Assembly (NCBI GenBank): GCA_030917665.1
Contig: JAUPUH010000037.1
Location: forward strand, 1-25,070
From: Patescibacteria group bacterium
GTDB taxonomy: Bacteria > Patescibacteriota > Minisyncoccia > Phycocordibacterales > PALSA-1337
Reading direction: 5' to 3'
Length of the DNA: 25,070 nucleotides
Below are positions 1 through 7,680 of this stretch, in pieces; within the stretch, counting starts at the first letter, position 1, and every line of letters begins with the position of its first letter. The notes beneath the pieces are model-generated. The model was not told the DNA's origin. It made no database searches and saw only the letters and a program-made list of their open reading frames with translations. The position numbers were made by a program, and so were the translations under genes.

Positions 1-105
1 ATTCGAAATATTATTTATGATGGAAACCTGCTTTATGCTCCACCACCATCGTTTCCTCTAACATCTGACCAGTATACAACCCTGTCGTGGGAAGAGATTC
101 GATAA
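1..105 (+). CDS. C-terminal fragment of an unknown protein (5' end outside window)
   Basis: Frame 1 is open from the first base to a TAA at 103-105 and encodes 34 residues ending in LSWEEIR. The peptide contains NLLYAPPPSFPLTSDQYTTL, a proline-rich stretch resembling the tails of hypothetical secreted or pilin-like proteins of Parcubacteria, but this is only an impression. The gene ends 27 bp before tpiA and is probably a separate transcription unit, because a good promoter lies between them. Function cannot be assigned from 34 residues. Confidence 0.5.
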   Translation: MRNIIYDGNLLYAPPPSFPLTSDQYTTLSWEEIR

Positions 106-125
106 GGATTGGCCTGTGGTATACT
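98..125 (+). promoter_or_regulatory. tpiA promoter, extended -10, predicts leaderless mRNA
   Basis: A TGGTATACT extended -10 element lies at 117-125, with a weak -35-like TTCGAT at 98-103 (16-bp spacer). Only 7 nt separate the -10 from the ATG at 133, so the expected transcription start falls on or next to the start codon. This supports ATG 133 over an in-frame TTG at 109, which would lie upstream of the -10. Confidence 0.65.
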
Positions 126-132
126 ATCTCCA

Positions 133-894
133 ATGAAGAAAAAGCTGATTATCGGCAATTGGAAGATGAATCCGACAACGCTTGATGAAGCGCGTCGGAT
201 TTTCCGTTCTACAAAGAATACGGCAAAGAAGTTAACTTCAACAGAAGTCGTTGTGTGTCCGCCACCTGTTTATATTCAAGCCTTACTTACGAAAAGAGGC
301 GATCCTGTCGTCTCTATAGGTGCACAGGATGCGTATTTTGAAGAACAAGGCTCGTTTACGGGAGAGGTGAGCCCAATAATGCTTAGGGATCTTGGTGTAA
401 CGCATGTGATTATTGGTCACTCTGAACGACGAGAGAAGGGGGAGTCAGATGAGGTTATTTCTGAAAAGGTTGCTCTGGCGCTTGAGGCAGGGCTTAAGGT
501 TGTGCTATGTGTAGGGGAAAAGGAACGAGACGAACAAGGTGCCCATCTCGAGAGTCTCAAATTACAGATAAAGAACTCACTCAACAAAGTTCCTAAGAGG
601 CTTATCGGCAAGCTTATAGTTGCTTACGAGCCAATTTGGGCAGTTGGAGCAAAAGAAGCAATGGACCCGGCCACTGTTTATGAGATGTCTCTTTTTGTGA
701 AGAAATCTCTTGCGGATGCCTATGGACATACTGAGGCAGTTGCCACCCAAGTTCTTTATGGAGGATCAGTTAATTTTAGAAATGCAGGTGATATTATTGT
801 GAGAGGGAAGGTTGACGGACTCCTTGTTGGTAGGGAAAGCGTGAATTCAGACGGTTTTACAGAATTACTTAAGGCAGTAGATGCCCTCAAATAA
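133..894 (+). CDS. tpiA: Triosephosphate isomerase
   Basis: This glycolytic enzyme interconverts dihydroxyacetone phosphate and glyceraldehyde 3-phosphate in the cytoplasm. The 253-residue product has the normal TIM length. It shows GNWKMN near the N-terminus (N9, K11), the catalytic histidine in IIGHSERR (H96), the catalytic glutamate in AYEPIWA (E166) and the phosphate-binding VLYGGSVN. Mobile loop 6 is unusual: after AYEPIWAVG it reads AKEAMDP, where most family members have TGKxATP. The start at 133 gives the standard N-terminus and fits the promoter; an in-frame TTG at 109 would add eight unlikely residues. pgk begins 6 bp downstream, so the two are probably cotranscribed. No GAPDH gene lies in the window. 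Confidence 0.96.
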   Translation: MKKKLIIGNWKMNPTTLDEARRIFRSTKNTAKKLTSTEVVVCPPPVYIQALLTKRGDPVVSIGAQDAYFEEQGSFTGEVSPIMLRDLGVTHVIIGHSERREKGESDEVISEKVALALEAGLKVVLCVGEKERDEQGAHLESLKLQIKNSLNKVPKRLIGKLIVAYEPIWAVGAKEAMDPATVYEMSLFVKKSLADAYGHTEAVATQVLYGGSVNFRNAGDIIVRGKVDGLLVGRESVNSDGFTELLKAVDALK

Positions 895-900
895 ACTTTA

Positions 901-1962
901 ATGAAAAACATAAAGGAAGTAGAAAATTTGGACGGAGTAAAAGTGCTTGTAAGAGTTGATTTCAATGTACCAGTCCAAAACGGAATCATCACTGATGATT
1001 TTAGAATTAGAAAAGCTTTGCCCGTACTTAAGTACCTTATAGGGAAAGGAGCACATCTTATTTTGATGAGCCATATTGAGACAAAGGAGAATCCAACACT
1101 CAAGCCTGTTGCTGATGCATTAAACAAATTTGGCATAGAGTGTGTCTTTGAAAAGAATTATAAGAAGGTCTTGGGTAATAAAAATAAAGTGATTCTGCTC
1201 GAGAATCTTCGGGAACATGAAGGCGAAAAGAAAAATGACAAGAAATTCGCAAAAGAACTTGCATCTCTTGCTGATATTTATGTAAATGAAGCATTCTCAT
1301 GCTCACATAGGCAGCATGCATCTATTAGCGCAATCACAGAATTTATCCCAAGTTATGCTGGGCTGCAATTCGCAGAAGAAATCAAGCATTTAAGCTCGGC
1401 GTTCAATCCTGATCACCCATTCCTTTTCATCCTTGGGGGAGCAAAGTTTGAGACCAAACTTCCTTTGGTTGAAAAATTTATGAAACTTGCTGACACGGTT
1501 TTTATTGGAGGGGCGCTCGCAAACGATTTTTTCAAGGAACAGGGTAGGGACATAGGAACTTCTATGGTTTCTGTAGTTAAGCCTGATTTGACTCATTTTA
1601 TACATAGCGAGAAACTCCTTTTGCCACTCGATAGCATCCTTAAGGATACTGCAATTATGGATGCGGGTATGAAGACAGTGGAGATGTTACGTGTCGAAAT
1701 CGAAAAAGCGAAATACATCCTTTGGAATGGCCCACCTGGCGCATACGAAACAGGATACCGAGCTGCGACTCTTCAGCTTGCTGAAATACTTGCCGATGCA
1801 ACGAAAAAAGGAGCCAAAACCATCGTGGGTGGGGGAGATACTCTGGCTACTATTACCGAGCTTAAGCTTGAAGAATCGTTCACTTTTGTCTCTACTGGAG
1901 GGGGTGCTATGCTCGAATACCTCGCAAAAGGTACTCTACCAGGAATTGAAGCATTGACGTAA
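901..1962 (+). CDS. pgk: Phosphoglycerate kinase, short form
   Basis: This enzyme transfers phosphate from 1,3-bisphosphoglycerate to ADP, the first ATP-yielding step of lower glycolysis. Visible signatures are RVDFNVP and TDDFRIRKALP (3PG site), LENLREHEGEKKND, VNEAFSCSHRQHAS, ILGGAKFETK, WNGPPGAYE and the C-terminal GGGDTLA and STGGGAMLEYL nucleotide-site motifs. At 353 residues it is about 40 shorter than typical PGK. The usual SHLGRPKG loop is SHIETKEN, so its arginine is missing, and the linker before WNGP is shortened. The other substrate arginines are present, so activity is likely. It starts 6 bp after the tpiA stop with no Shine-Dalgarno sequence and no clear promoter, suggesting an operon with tpiA. 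Confidence 0.95.
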   Translation: MKNIKEVENLDGVKVLVRVDFNVPVQNGIITDDFRIRKALPVLKYLIGKGAHLILMSHIETKENPTLKPVADALNKFGIECVFEKNYKKVLGNKNKVILLENLREHEGEKKNDKKFAKELASLADIYVNEAFSCSHRQHASISAITEFIPSYAGLQFAEEIKHLSSAFNPDHPFLFILGGAKFETKLPLVEKFMKLADTVFIGGALANDFFKEQGRDIGTSMVSVVKPDLTHFIHSEKLLLPLDSILKDTAIMDAGMKTVEMLRVEIEKAKYILWNGPPGAYETGYRAATLQLAEILADATKKGAKTIVGGGDTLATITELKLEESFTFVSTGGGAMLEYLAKGTLPGIEALT

Positions 1963-1985
1963 ATAAATTTCCATTGCTGACCATC

Positions 1986-2003
1986 ATTTCGTAATTGCGA
2001 AAT
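1986..2003. promoter_or_regulatory. 18-bp inverted repeat, candidate operator of the nrd cluster
   Basis: ATTTCG-TAATTG-CGAAAT is a perfect dyad with 6-bp arms, ending 2 bp before the -35 hexamer of the nrdD promoter. It has no T-tract after it, so it is not a pgk terminator. It does not resemble the published NrdR box. Binding by a dimeric repressor is an inference from position only. Confidence 0.4.
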
Positions 2004-2004
2004 C

Positions 2005-2034
2005 TTGAAACTAGAGGGATAATGGCATTATATT
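2005..2034 (+). promoter_or_regulatory. nrdD promoter
   Basis: TTGAAA at 2005-2010 and TATATT at 2029-2034 are separated by 18 bp. The predicted start is about 12 nt before the ATG, giving a short AT-rich leader without a Shine-Dalgarno sequence. Confidence 0.55.
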
Positions 2035-2052
2035 AATTTTTTTATTAAAATA

Positions 2053-4215
2053 ATGCCCCAAAAAATCATAAAGCGTGACGGAAAGGAAGTTACTTTTGAA
2101 GAGAAGAAAATTGAGCGTGCAATAAAGAATGCGGGGAACGCGACACAGGAATTTGATGGAAAAGTTGCGAAGATTCTTGCGAGACAAGTATCCCAGATTA
2201 TGAAAACATCGCTCAAGGAAAAAACCGAGAAGCATGTTCCGCGCGTCGAAGAAATTCAGGACATTGTTGAGAAGGTTCTCATGCAGTCTCGCTACAAGAA
2301 GACAGCAAAGGCATATATTCTTTATAGAGCACAGCACGCTGAGATGAGAGCGTTTGCGACTGCGGCATCTCTTGGGCTTATTGATAACTATCTTGAGAAG
2401 CTCGATTGGCAGGTAAAGGAGAATAGCAACATGGGTTATTCTCTCCAAGGTCTTAACAACTACATTTTTTCTGAAGTTAGCAAGACATACTGGCTCAACA
2501 AGATTTATCCTCGAGAAATCAGAGAGGCTTATGAAAATGGAGATCTCCATCTTCATGATCTTGGAACGCTTTCGATTTATTGCGTTGGTTGGGATCTCAT
2601 GGATCTTCTCACAGAAGGTTTTCGCGGAGTCTCAGATAAGATAGAATCTGCTCCCCCAAAGCATTTCCGAACAGCACTCGGACAGATCGTGAACTTCATG
2701 TACACATTGCAGGGTGAAGCGGCTGGTGCGATTGCTTTCTCAAACTTCGATACACTTCTCGCACCTTTTATCCGTTATGATGGACTTACAGCTGATGAAG
2801 TGAAACAGTCTCTTCAGGAATTTGTTTTCAATATGAATGTTCCGACTCGTGTCGGTTTTCAAACTCCATTCTCAAATATTACGCTTGATCTCACACCATC
2901 CCCAAACTTCAAGAAATCAAAAGTCATCATTGGTGGAAAGCCCCAGAACGAAACTTACTCTGAATTCCAAAGGGAAATGGATATGCTCAATACGGCTTTC
3001 TTTGCAGTAATGAGTGAGGGCGATGCGGCTGGTAGAGTGTTCACATTCCCGATTCCAACTGTGAATGTTACAAAAGATTTTGACTGGGACAACCCAAATC
3101 TCAAGGGTCTTTGGGAGATTACTGCAAAGTACGGTGTTCCATATTTCAGCAATTTCGTGAATTCTGACATGAAGCCCGAGGACACTCGCTCAATGTGCTG
3201 CCGTCTCAGACTTGATCTCGAGGAGCTTGATCGAAGAGGGGGCGGACTGTTTGGTGCGAATGCACTTACGGGCTCAGTTGGAGTGGTGACTGTCAATCTA
3301 CCTCGACTCGGGTATCTCGCAAGAGGAAAGGGTAAGGACAAGGGACAAAAAATCTTCTACAAGCTTCTTGCTGAGCAAATGGATATTGCAAAAGAAAGTC
3401 TCGAAATCAAGCGAAAGATTCTTGAACGATTTACTGATGCAAACCTCTACCCGTACACGAAGTTCTATCTTAGGAAGATTAAAGAATCTTATGGCGAGTA
3501 TTGGAAGAACCATTTTTCAACAATCGGTCTTGTTGGTATGAACGAGGCGGCACTTAATCTCATCGGTTGCGATATCGGCCATGATGAAGGAAGGAAATTT
3601 GCGGGGGAGGTGCTTGATTTTATGCGAGAACGCCTTGTTGGTTATCAGAAAGAAACGGGGAATCTCTACAATCTCGAGGCAAGCCCCGCAGAGGGAACAG
3701 CATACCGTCTTGCACTCAAAGACAAGAAGCTTTATCCAGACATCATTGTTGCGAACGAGGGCGACCTTGCGAATGGCGCTCAACCGTTTTATACAAACTC
3801 ATCACAGCTTCCAGTGAATTACACGACTGACATAATTGAGGCACTCGACATACAAGACAATCTTCAGACAAAATATACAGGAGGAACCGTCGTTCATCTT
3901 TTCCTTGGTGAGCGTATAGCTGATGCATCAGCTGTGCCGTCTCTTGTTCGTAAGATTTGTGAGAACTATAAATTACCATATTTCACACTAACCCCCACAT
4001 TCAGCGTTTGTTCATCCCATGGATACATTGCCGGTGAAAAACATGCATGCCCAACGTGCAATGCTGCGTGCGAAGTATACTCACGAGTTGTTGGATATCT
4101 TCGTCCAGTTAGTCAGTGGAATGCTGGAAAACAAGAAGAGTATAAGATTCGAGATACATTTATTCCTGAAGTTGAATTGAAAGCAGCAATCAAGTCCCAG
4201 GTTAAATCTCACTAG
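2053..4215 (+). CDS. nrdD: Anaerobic (class III) ribonucleoside-triphosphate reductase
   Basis: This glycyl-radical enzyme reduces ribonucleotides to deoxyribonucleotides without oxygen. Residues 1 to about 95 form an ATP-cone allosteric domain (KIIKRDGKEVTFEEKKIE). The catalytic barrel follows, with typical stretches such as NFMYTLQGEAAGA and NVPTRVGFQTPFSN and the MCCRLRLD segment. The C-terminus holds a zinc-type cluster (C653, H656, C666, C669, extra C673) and the glycyl-radical loop SRVVGYLRP with the predicted radical on G681. Length (720) is normal. nrdG starts one base after the stop, so the pair is translationally linked. The CxxH instead of CxxC at the first zinc pair is a known variation of this loop in some lineages as I recall it. 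It implies DNA precursor synthesis under anoxia or microoxia. Confidence 0.97.
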   Translation: MPQKIIKRDGKEVTFEEKKIERAIKNAGNATQEFDGKVAKILARQVSQIMKTSLKEKTEKHVPRVEEIQDIVEKVLMQSRYKKTAKAYILYRAQHAEMRAFATAASLGLIDNYLEKLDWQVKENSNMGYSLQGLNNYIFSEVSKTYWLNKIYPREIREAYENGDLHLHDLGTLSIYCVGWDLMDLLTEGFRGVSDKIESAPPKHFRTALGQIVNFMYTLQGEAAGAIAFSNFDTLLAPFIRYDGLTADEVKQSLQEFVFNMNVPTRVGFQTPFSNITLDLTPSPNFKKSKVIIGGKPQNETYSEFQREMDMLNTAFFAVMSEGDAAGRVFTFPIPTVNVTKDFDWDNPNLKGLWEITAKYGVPYFSNFVNSDMKPEDTRSMCCRLRLDLEELDRRGGGLFGANALTGSVGVVTVNLPRLGYLARGKGKDKGQKIFYKLLAEQMDIAKESLEIKRKILERFTDANLYPYTKFYLRKIKESYGEYWKNHFSTIGLVGMNEAALNLIGCDIGHDEGRKFAGEVLDFMRERLVGYQKETGNLYNLEASPAEGTAYRLALKDKKLYPDIIVANEGDLANGAQPFYTNSSQLPVNYTTDIIEALDIQDNLQTKYTGGTVVHLFLGERIADASAVPSLVRKICENYKLPYFTLTPTFSVCSSHGYIAGEKHACPTCNAACEVYSRVVGYLRPVSQWNAGKQEEYKIRDTFIPEVELKAAIKSQVKSH

Positions 4216-4216
4216 T

Positions 4217-4906
4217 ATGGTTTTCGGCGGCTTCGAAAAGTGTACGCTCATCGACTACCCAGGAAAGGTTGCGTGCATGGTTTACACGATTGGCTGTAAC
4301 TTCCGCTGCCCATACTGTCACAACCCCGAGCTTGTCGATGAGACCGTTGAGGTGAAGATAACAGAAGATCAGGTTTTTGATTTCCTGGATGAGCGCACAA
4401 AGATGCTTGATGGAATTGTGATAACGGGAGGGGAGCCGACAATGCATGGTAACGAGCTTATTAAGTTTATGAAGAAGGTCAAGGAAAAAGGTTTTCTTGT
4501 AAAGCTTGATTCGAATGGGACGAACCCCAGCGTACTCAAAGAGGCTATTGATTTGAAGATTATTGACTATATAGCGATGGATATAAAGTCGCCTCTTTCG
4601 AAATATACCCAGACTGTCGCGCGGCCAGTTGATGTTGCAGCGATACGTGAAAGTATAGCCCTCATCATGAAGTCGGCCGTTGAGTATGAATTTCGTACAA
4701 CTGTGATTAAGGCTCAGCTGTCGCTACAGGACTTCGACGAGATAGGGCAGGAGATTAAGGGAGCAAAAAAATATTTCCTACAAAAATTTATTCCCAATAA
4801 GCTTCTTAATCCTCAATTTAGAAAGAAAGCAACATATTCAGATGAGGAGTTCCTACTCCTTCAGGAAAAAATGAATAATTATGTCAAATACTGCGGAGTC
4901 CGCTAA
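4217..4906 (+). CDS. nrdG: Class III RNR activating enzyme (radical SAM)
   Basis: This protein uses a [4Fe-4S] cluster and S-adenosylmethionine to install the glycyl radical on NrdD. The radical-SAM triad is C27, C31, C34 in GCNFRCPYCHN, followed by a GGEP motif (VITGGEPTM) and SAM-binding strands such as KLDSNGTNP. The 229-residue length and the start GGFEKCTLIDYPGK match the longer NrdG type found in many anaerobes and archaea. It begins one base after nrdD and overlaps the next gene, iscS, by 26 bp in another frame, so the whole set is likely one mRNA. Electrons for SAM cleavage may come from the flavin reductase encoded three genes downstream; that link is inferred from neighbourhood. Confidence 0.95.
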   Translation: MVFGGFEKCTLIDYPGKVACMVYTIGCNFRCPYCHNPELVDETVEVKITEDQVFDFLDERTKMLDGIVITGGEPTMHGNELIKFMKKVKEKGFLVKLDSNGTNPSVLKEAIDLKIIDYIAMDIKSPLSKYTQTVARPVDVAAIRESIALIMKSAVEYEFRTTVIKAQLSLQDFDEIGQEIKGAKKYFLQKFIPNKLLNPQFRKKATYSDEEFLLLQEKMNNYVKYCGVR

Positions 4907-6101
4907 AACAATTTATCTCGATTATGCAGCAACAACCCCGACCGATCCGGGGGTTCTTAAAGCAATGCTCCCGTACTTTAGTTCAGACTACAGCAATGCA
5001 TCGTCCATGCACTCAAGCGGTAGGCGAGCGGGTCAGGCTATCTCTCAGGCTCGTAGTGACATCGCAGCAGTCTTGAACTGCGCTCCCCAAGAAATTATAT
5101 TCACTGGGTCAGGAACTGAGTCAGATAATCTTGCACTTCTTGGTATCGCACGTGCATACCGATCGCAAGGTGATCACATTATCATTTCAGCAATTGAGCA
5201 CAAAGCAGTTATGGAATCTACCAAGCTGCTTGAACGAGAAGGGTTCAAAGTGAGTATCGCTCCAGTTCGTACTGATGGCTGTATTAAAGTTGAACCTTTG
5301 CTGGAACTGCTGACTAACAAGACCACGATTGTTTCTGTTATGTACGCCAATAATGAGATAGGTACTATTCAACCCATTCAGGAATTGGCCTTGGCGATTC
5401 AAGAATGGAAGAAGGATAATGGAAACAGGGAACTACCTTTTTTTCACACTGATGCATGTCAGGCAGCAGGATTTCTTTCTCTTGATGTTCGAGAACTGGG
5501 AATTGATTTGATGACGGTGAATAGTTCAAAAATATATGGACCAAAAGGAGTAGGAATACTTTTTAAGAAAAAAAATTTAAAGTTACAGCCAATCATTGTC
5601 GGTGGGGAACAAGAGAGCAATCTACGCGCGGGAACAGAAAATATAGCACTTATTGTCGGTATGGCAGAAGCCCTTAAGATTGCAGACGAGTCACGACACA
5701 AGGAATCAAAAAGACTTTCGGGACTCAGGGATTATTTCATTTCAAAGCTTCTTGCCACCATACCGCTTTCCATACTTAACGGAAATCGCGTTTCTCGGCT
5801 ACCAAACAATGTTCATATATCAATTCCGCATATCGAAGGAGAATCTATACTCTTAATGCTTGATAAGTTTGGTATCGAAGCATCAACAGGGTCAGCATGT
5901 TCCGCGTATGATCTTAGGCCTTCTCATGTACTTATGGCAATAGGTCAGACGCCGGAGTTTGCCCATGGCAGCATTCGATTTTCTCTCGGAAGAGGTACTA
6001 CAAAGGTAGATATTGATTATGTATTGAAGATCTTCCCACCCATTGCTCAGAGACTGTCAGCTATTTCTGCCTTAACTGTTAAAACACATGAAAAAAAGTA
6101 A
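4881..6101 (+). CDS. iscS: Cysteine desulfurase
   Basis: This PLP enzyme removes sulfur from cysteine as a protein persulfide and feeds Fe-S cluster assembly. It shows YLDYAATTP at the N-terminus, TGSGTESDN, the PLP-contact histidine in AIEHKA, HTDACQAAG, the Schiff-base lysine K217 in SSKIYGPKG, GGEQESNLRAGTEN, and the persulfide cysteine C340 in STGSACSAY. The residue before the PLP lysine is serine, where most NifS/IscS proteins have histidine. It overlaps nrdG by 26 bp and iscU by 14 bp. Placement directly after nrdG suggests it supplies the clusters NrdG needs, while also serving the cell's general Fe-S pathway. It could equally be named nifS; the subfamily was not resolved. Confidence 0.94.
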   Translation: MSNTAESAKTIYLDYAATTPTDPGVLKAMLPYFSSDYSNASSMHSSGRRAGQAISQARSDIAAVLNCAPQEIIFTGSGTESDNLALLGIARAYRSQGDHIIISAIEHKAVMESTKLLEREGFKVSIAPVRTDGCIKVEPLLELLTNKTTIVSVMYANNEIGTIQPIQELALAIQEWKKDNGNRELPFFHTDACQAAGFLSLDVRELGIDLMTVNSSKIYGPKGVGILFKKKNLKLQPIIVGGEQESNLRAGTENIALIVGMAEALKIADESRHKESKRLSGLRDYFISKLLATIPLSILNGNRVSRLPNNVHISIPHIEGESILLMLDKFGIEASTGSACSAYDLRPSHVLMAIGQTPEFAHGSIRFSLGRGTTKVDIDYVLKIFPPIAQRLSAISALTVKTHEKK

Positions 6102-6525
6102 GATAACAAAGAATTTGTGCGATGTTGAGAATTGGCTTTACAGCGATATTGTTAAAGACCATTTCTTTAATCCAAGAAATATTCTTCTTGATGAGGCAGA
6201 TTATGTTGCTGATGGTGTGGGTATTGTCGGCAGTCCGGCATGTGGAGACATGATGGTAGTCTGGATACGGATCGACAAGAAGACAAAGAAAATTAGTGAG
6301 TGCAAATGGAGAACATTTGGCTGTGCTTCTGCAATTGCTTCAACATCGATGATGTCAGTTATGGCAACCGAAAACGGCGGGATGACTTTGGCACGAGCGA
6401 AGAAACTGACCCCTGAATCTATTATTGAGAGACTCTCTGGACTACCTGATCGCAAATATCATTGCTCTGTACTTGGTCAAAATGCACTCAGAGAAGCTGT
6501 ACTTGATTATGAAAACGGAAGTTAA
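6088..6525 (+). CDS. iscU: IscU/NifU-like Fe-S cluster scaffold
   Basis: This protein is the scaffold on which Fe-S clusters are built from sulfide delivered by the desulfurase encoded just upstream. The three cluster-ligating cysteines are present: C52 in SPACGDMM (with D54), C79 in RTFGCASAIAS and C126 in KYHCSVLG. The VKDHFFNPRN and ADGVGIVG segments match the family N-terminus. The 145-residue length is normal for a stand-alone scaffold. An N-terminal stretch MKKSKITKNLCDVENW precedes the conserved domain, so a start slightly downstream cannot be excluded. It overlaps iscS by 14 bp and the next gene by 17 bp. Confidence 0.93.
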   Translation: MKKSKITKNLCDVENWLYSDIVKDHFFNPRNILLDEADYVADGVGIVGSPACGDMMVVWIRIDKKTKKISECKWRTFGCASAIASTSMMSVMATENGGMTLARAKKLTPESIIERLSGLPDRKYHCSVLGQNALREAVLDYENGS

Positions 6526-7219
6526 GAAAATATTTATAGTCAAAGCGAAGGTTGAAGAGTCACCGACAATCACAACTCTCAGTTTGACGCTTGAAGACGG
6601 TTCCTTTCCAACATACAGGCCTGGCCAGTTTGTTACTGTATATTTTCCAGAACTCGGTACACCAGAAGGGAAGGCGTATAGCATATCGAGCGCACCATCA
6701 GAGAATATTTTCACGATTACGGTAAAAGCCATCGGTCTTTTTTCAAACAAGCTCTGCTCGATGAACCTAGGAGATTCCTTCGAAGCCTCACTTCCTTATG
6801 GGTATTTTTTTAGCGAATCAGAGGAGTCGCCACTTGTGCTTGTTGCTGGAGGAATTGGAGTAACGCCCTTCCGTGCGATGATAATGGAAACCATTAAACA
6901 TTTTCCATCACGTAAGATTGTGCTGTTGCAAAGCAGCAAGACCGCCGAAGACCTAATTTTTAAAAAGGAATTCAACGCACTCGCTCTGACGAATTCTCAT
7001 TTAAAGCTGTTTTTTTTCGTAACTCGTGAACAAAACCCAGACCCAGCAGATGTTAATAGAAGGATTGAAATAGGGGATATTCTTGGTAAGAAAGATCAGA
7101 AGGATAGTGAATTCTTCATATGTGGCTCGATACCTTTCGTGAGGGATATATGGAAAGGACTTCGTGATAAGGGTGTTCTTGAGGAAAATATCTGCACAGA
7201 AGCTTTTTTCTCTCATTGA
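6509..7219 (+). CDS. Ferredoxin-NADP reductase-like flavoprotein
   Basis: A 236-residue FAD/NAD(P)-binding oxidoreductase of the ferredoxin reductase superfamily, without a 2Fe-2S domain. The FAD domain shows RPGQFVTVYF and KAYSISSAP (residues 38-63). The nicotinamide domain shows VLVAGGIGVTPFRAMI (about 110-125), FFICGS and the C-terminal EAFF. The open frame extends upstream, but the ATG at 6509 begins the family-like MKTEVKKIFIVKAKV and overlaps iscU by only 17 bp, so I chose it. As the last gene of the nrd-isc cluster it probably moves electrons from NAD(P)H to a small carrier, or directly to NrdG or the Fe-S machinery. Substrate and partner cannot be read from sequence. The TGA stop shows that TGA is a stop codon here. 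Confidence 0.85.
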   Translation: MKTEVKKIFIVKAKVEESPTITTLSLTLEDGSFPTYRPGQFVTVYFPELGTPEGKAYSISSAPSENIFTITVKAIGLFSNKLCSMNLGDSFEASLPYGYFFSESEESPLVLVAGGIGVTPFRAMIMETIKHFPSRKIVLLQSSKTAEDLIFKKEFNALALTNSHLKLFFFVTREQNPDPADVNRRIEIGDILGKKDQKDSEFFICGSIPFVRDIWKGLRDKGVLEENICTEAFFSH

Positions 7220-7243
7220 TTATCCTTGGGAATACTATATAAT
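7216..7243 (+). promoter_or_regulatory. Promoter of the ArsR-family gene
   Basis: TTGATT (7216-7221, overlapping the stop of the flavoprotein gene) and a consensus TATAAT (7238-7243) are 16 bp apart. The ATG follows the -10 after 9 nt, so the leader would be only a few bases. The stretch from 7240 resembles the dyad region upstream of nrdD (see findings). Confidence 0.6.
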
Positions 7244-7252
7244 TACGAAACT

Positions 7253-7582
7253 ATGAAATCATCAGCACTGACAAAAAAATCTCCAGTTTTGCCAAAGGAA
7301 GCCTTTGAAAAGAATGCATTGATTTACAAGATTCTTGCAAATCCAAAGCGGTTGGAAATACTGAATCTTCTGAAGAGGGAAGAGACTTCAGTTGAGGATC
7401 TTTTGAAGATCACGAAGCTCCCGAAAGCGAATCTTTCGCAACACCTTGCCCTGATGCGTCATAATGGACTGGTGATACCTCGACGAGCTGGTTTGAATAT
7501 TTATTACAGCATCATTGACCCCCGTATCGTTGAGCCGTGCAAAATTCTCCACGAGCTTCGACATCAGGATCTGGTCTCTTAA
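7253..7582 (+). CDS. ArsR-family winged-helix transcriptional regulator
   Basis: The 109-residue protein has the typical ArsR/SmtB layout: KILANPKRLEILNLLKREE (dimer and first helices), then SVEDLLKITKLPKANLSQHLALMRHNGLV (helix-turn-helix and recognition helix), then a wing RRAGLNIYYSI. The metal motif ELCVCDL is absent. A single cysteine in the last helix (VEPCKIL, C95) might sense redox or thiols, which is speculative. An upstream in-frame start at 7226 would precede the promoter, so the ATG at 7253 is preferred. It follows the nrd-isc cluster with its own promoter and is a reasonable candidate regulator of that cluster, by location only. Confidence 0.85.
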   Translation: MKSSALTKKSPVLPKEAFEKNALIYKILANPKRLEILNLLKREETSVEDLLKITKLPKANLSQHLALMRHNGLVIPRRAGLNIYYSIIDPRIVEPCKILHELRHQDLVS

Positions 7583-7609
7583 TTGCAGTTTAGTCGTCAG
7601 TGTGATACT
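7583..7609 (+). promoter_or_regulatory. Possible promoter of the PEP-CTERM gene
   Basis: TTGCAG (7583-7588) and GATACT (7604-7609) with a TG extension are 15 bp apart and lie about 70 bp before the ATG at 7681. The spacing is short and the -10 imperfect. The remaining bases to 7680 show no other clear signal. Confidence 0.3.
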
Positions 7610-7680
7610 CTGTGCCCTGAACTTGTGCACTGTTTGCATGCGTTCTTCGACAGTAAACCCCCTACGGATACGAAATAAAA

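Noticed and set aside
109..132. N-terminal extension of TPI from TTG 109
   Set aside because: The codons lie across the predicted promoter -10 and add residues not found in the family.
1986..2003. NrdR box upstream of nrdD
   Set aside because: The dyad does not match the known NrdR consensus, and no second copy is seen at the usual spacing.
2011..2556. Long reverse-strand open frames inside nrdD and other genes
   Set aside because: They overlap strongly conserved plus-strand genes and show no recognisable domains, so they are shadow frames.
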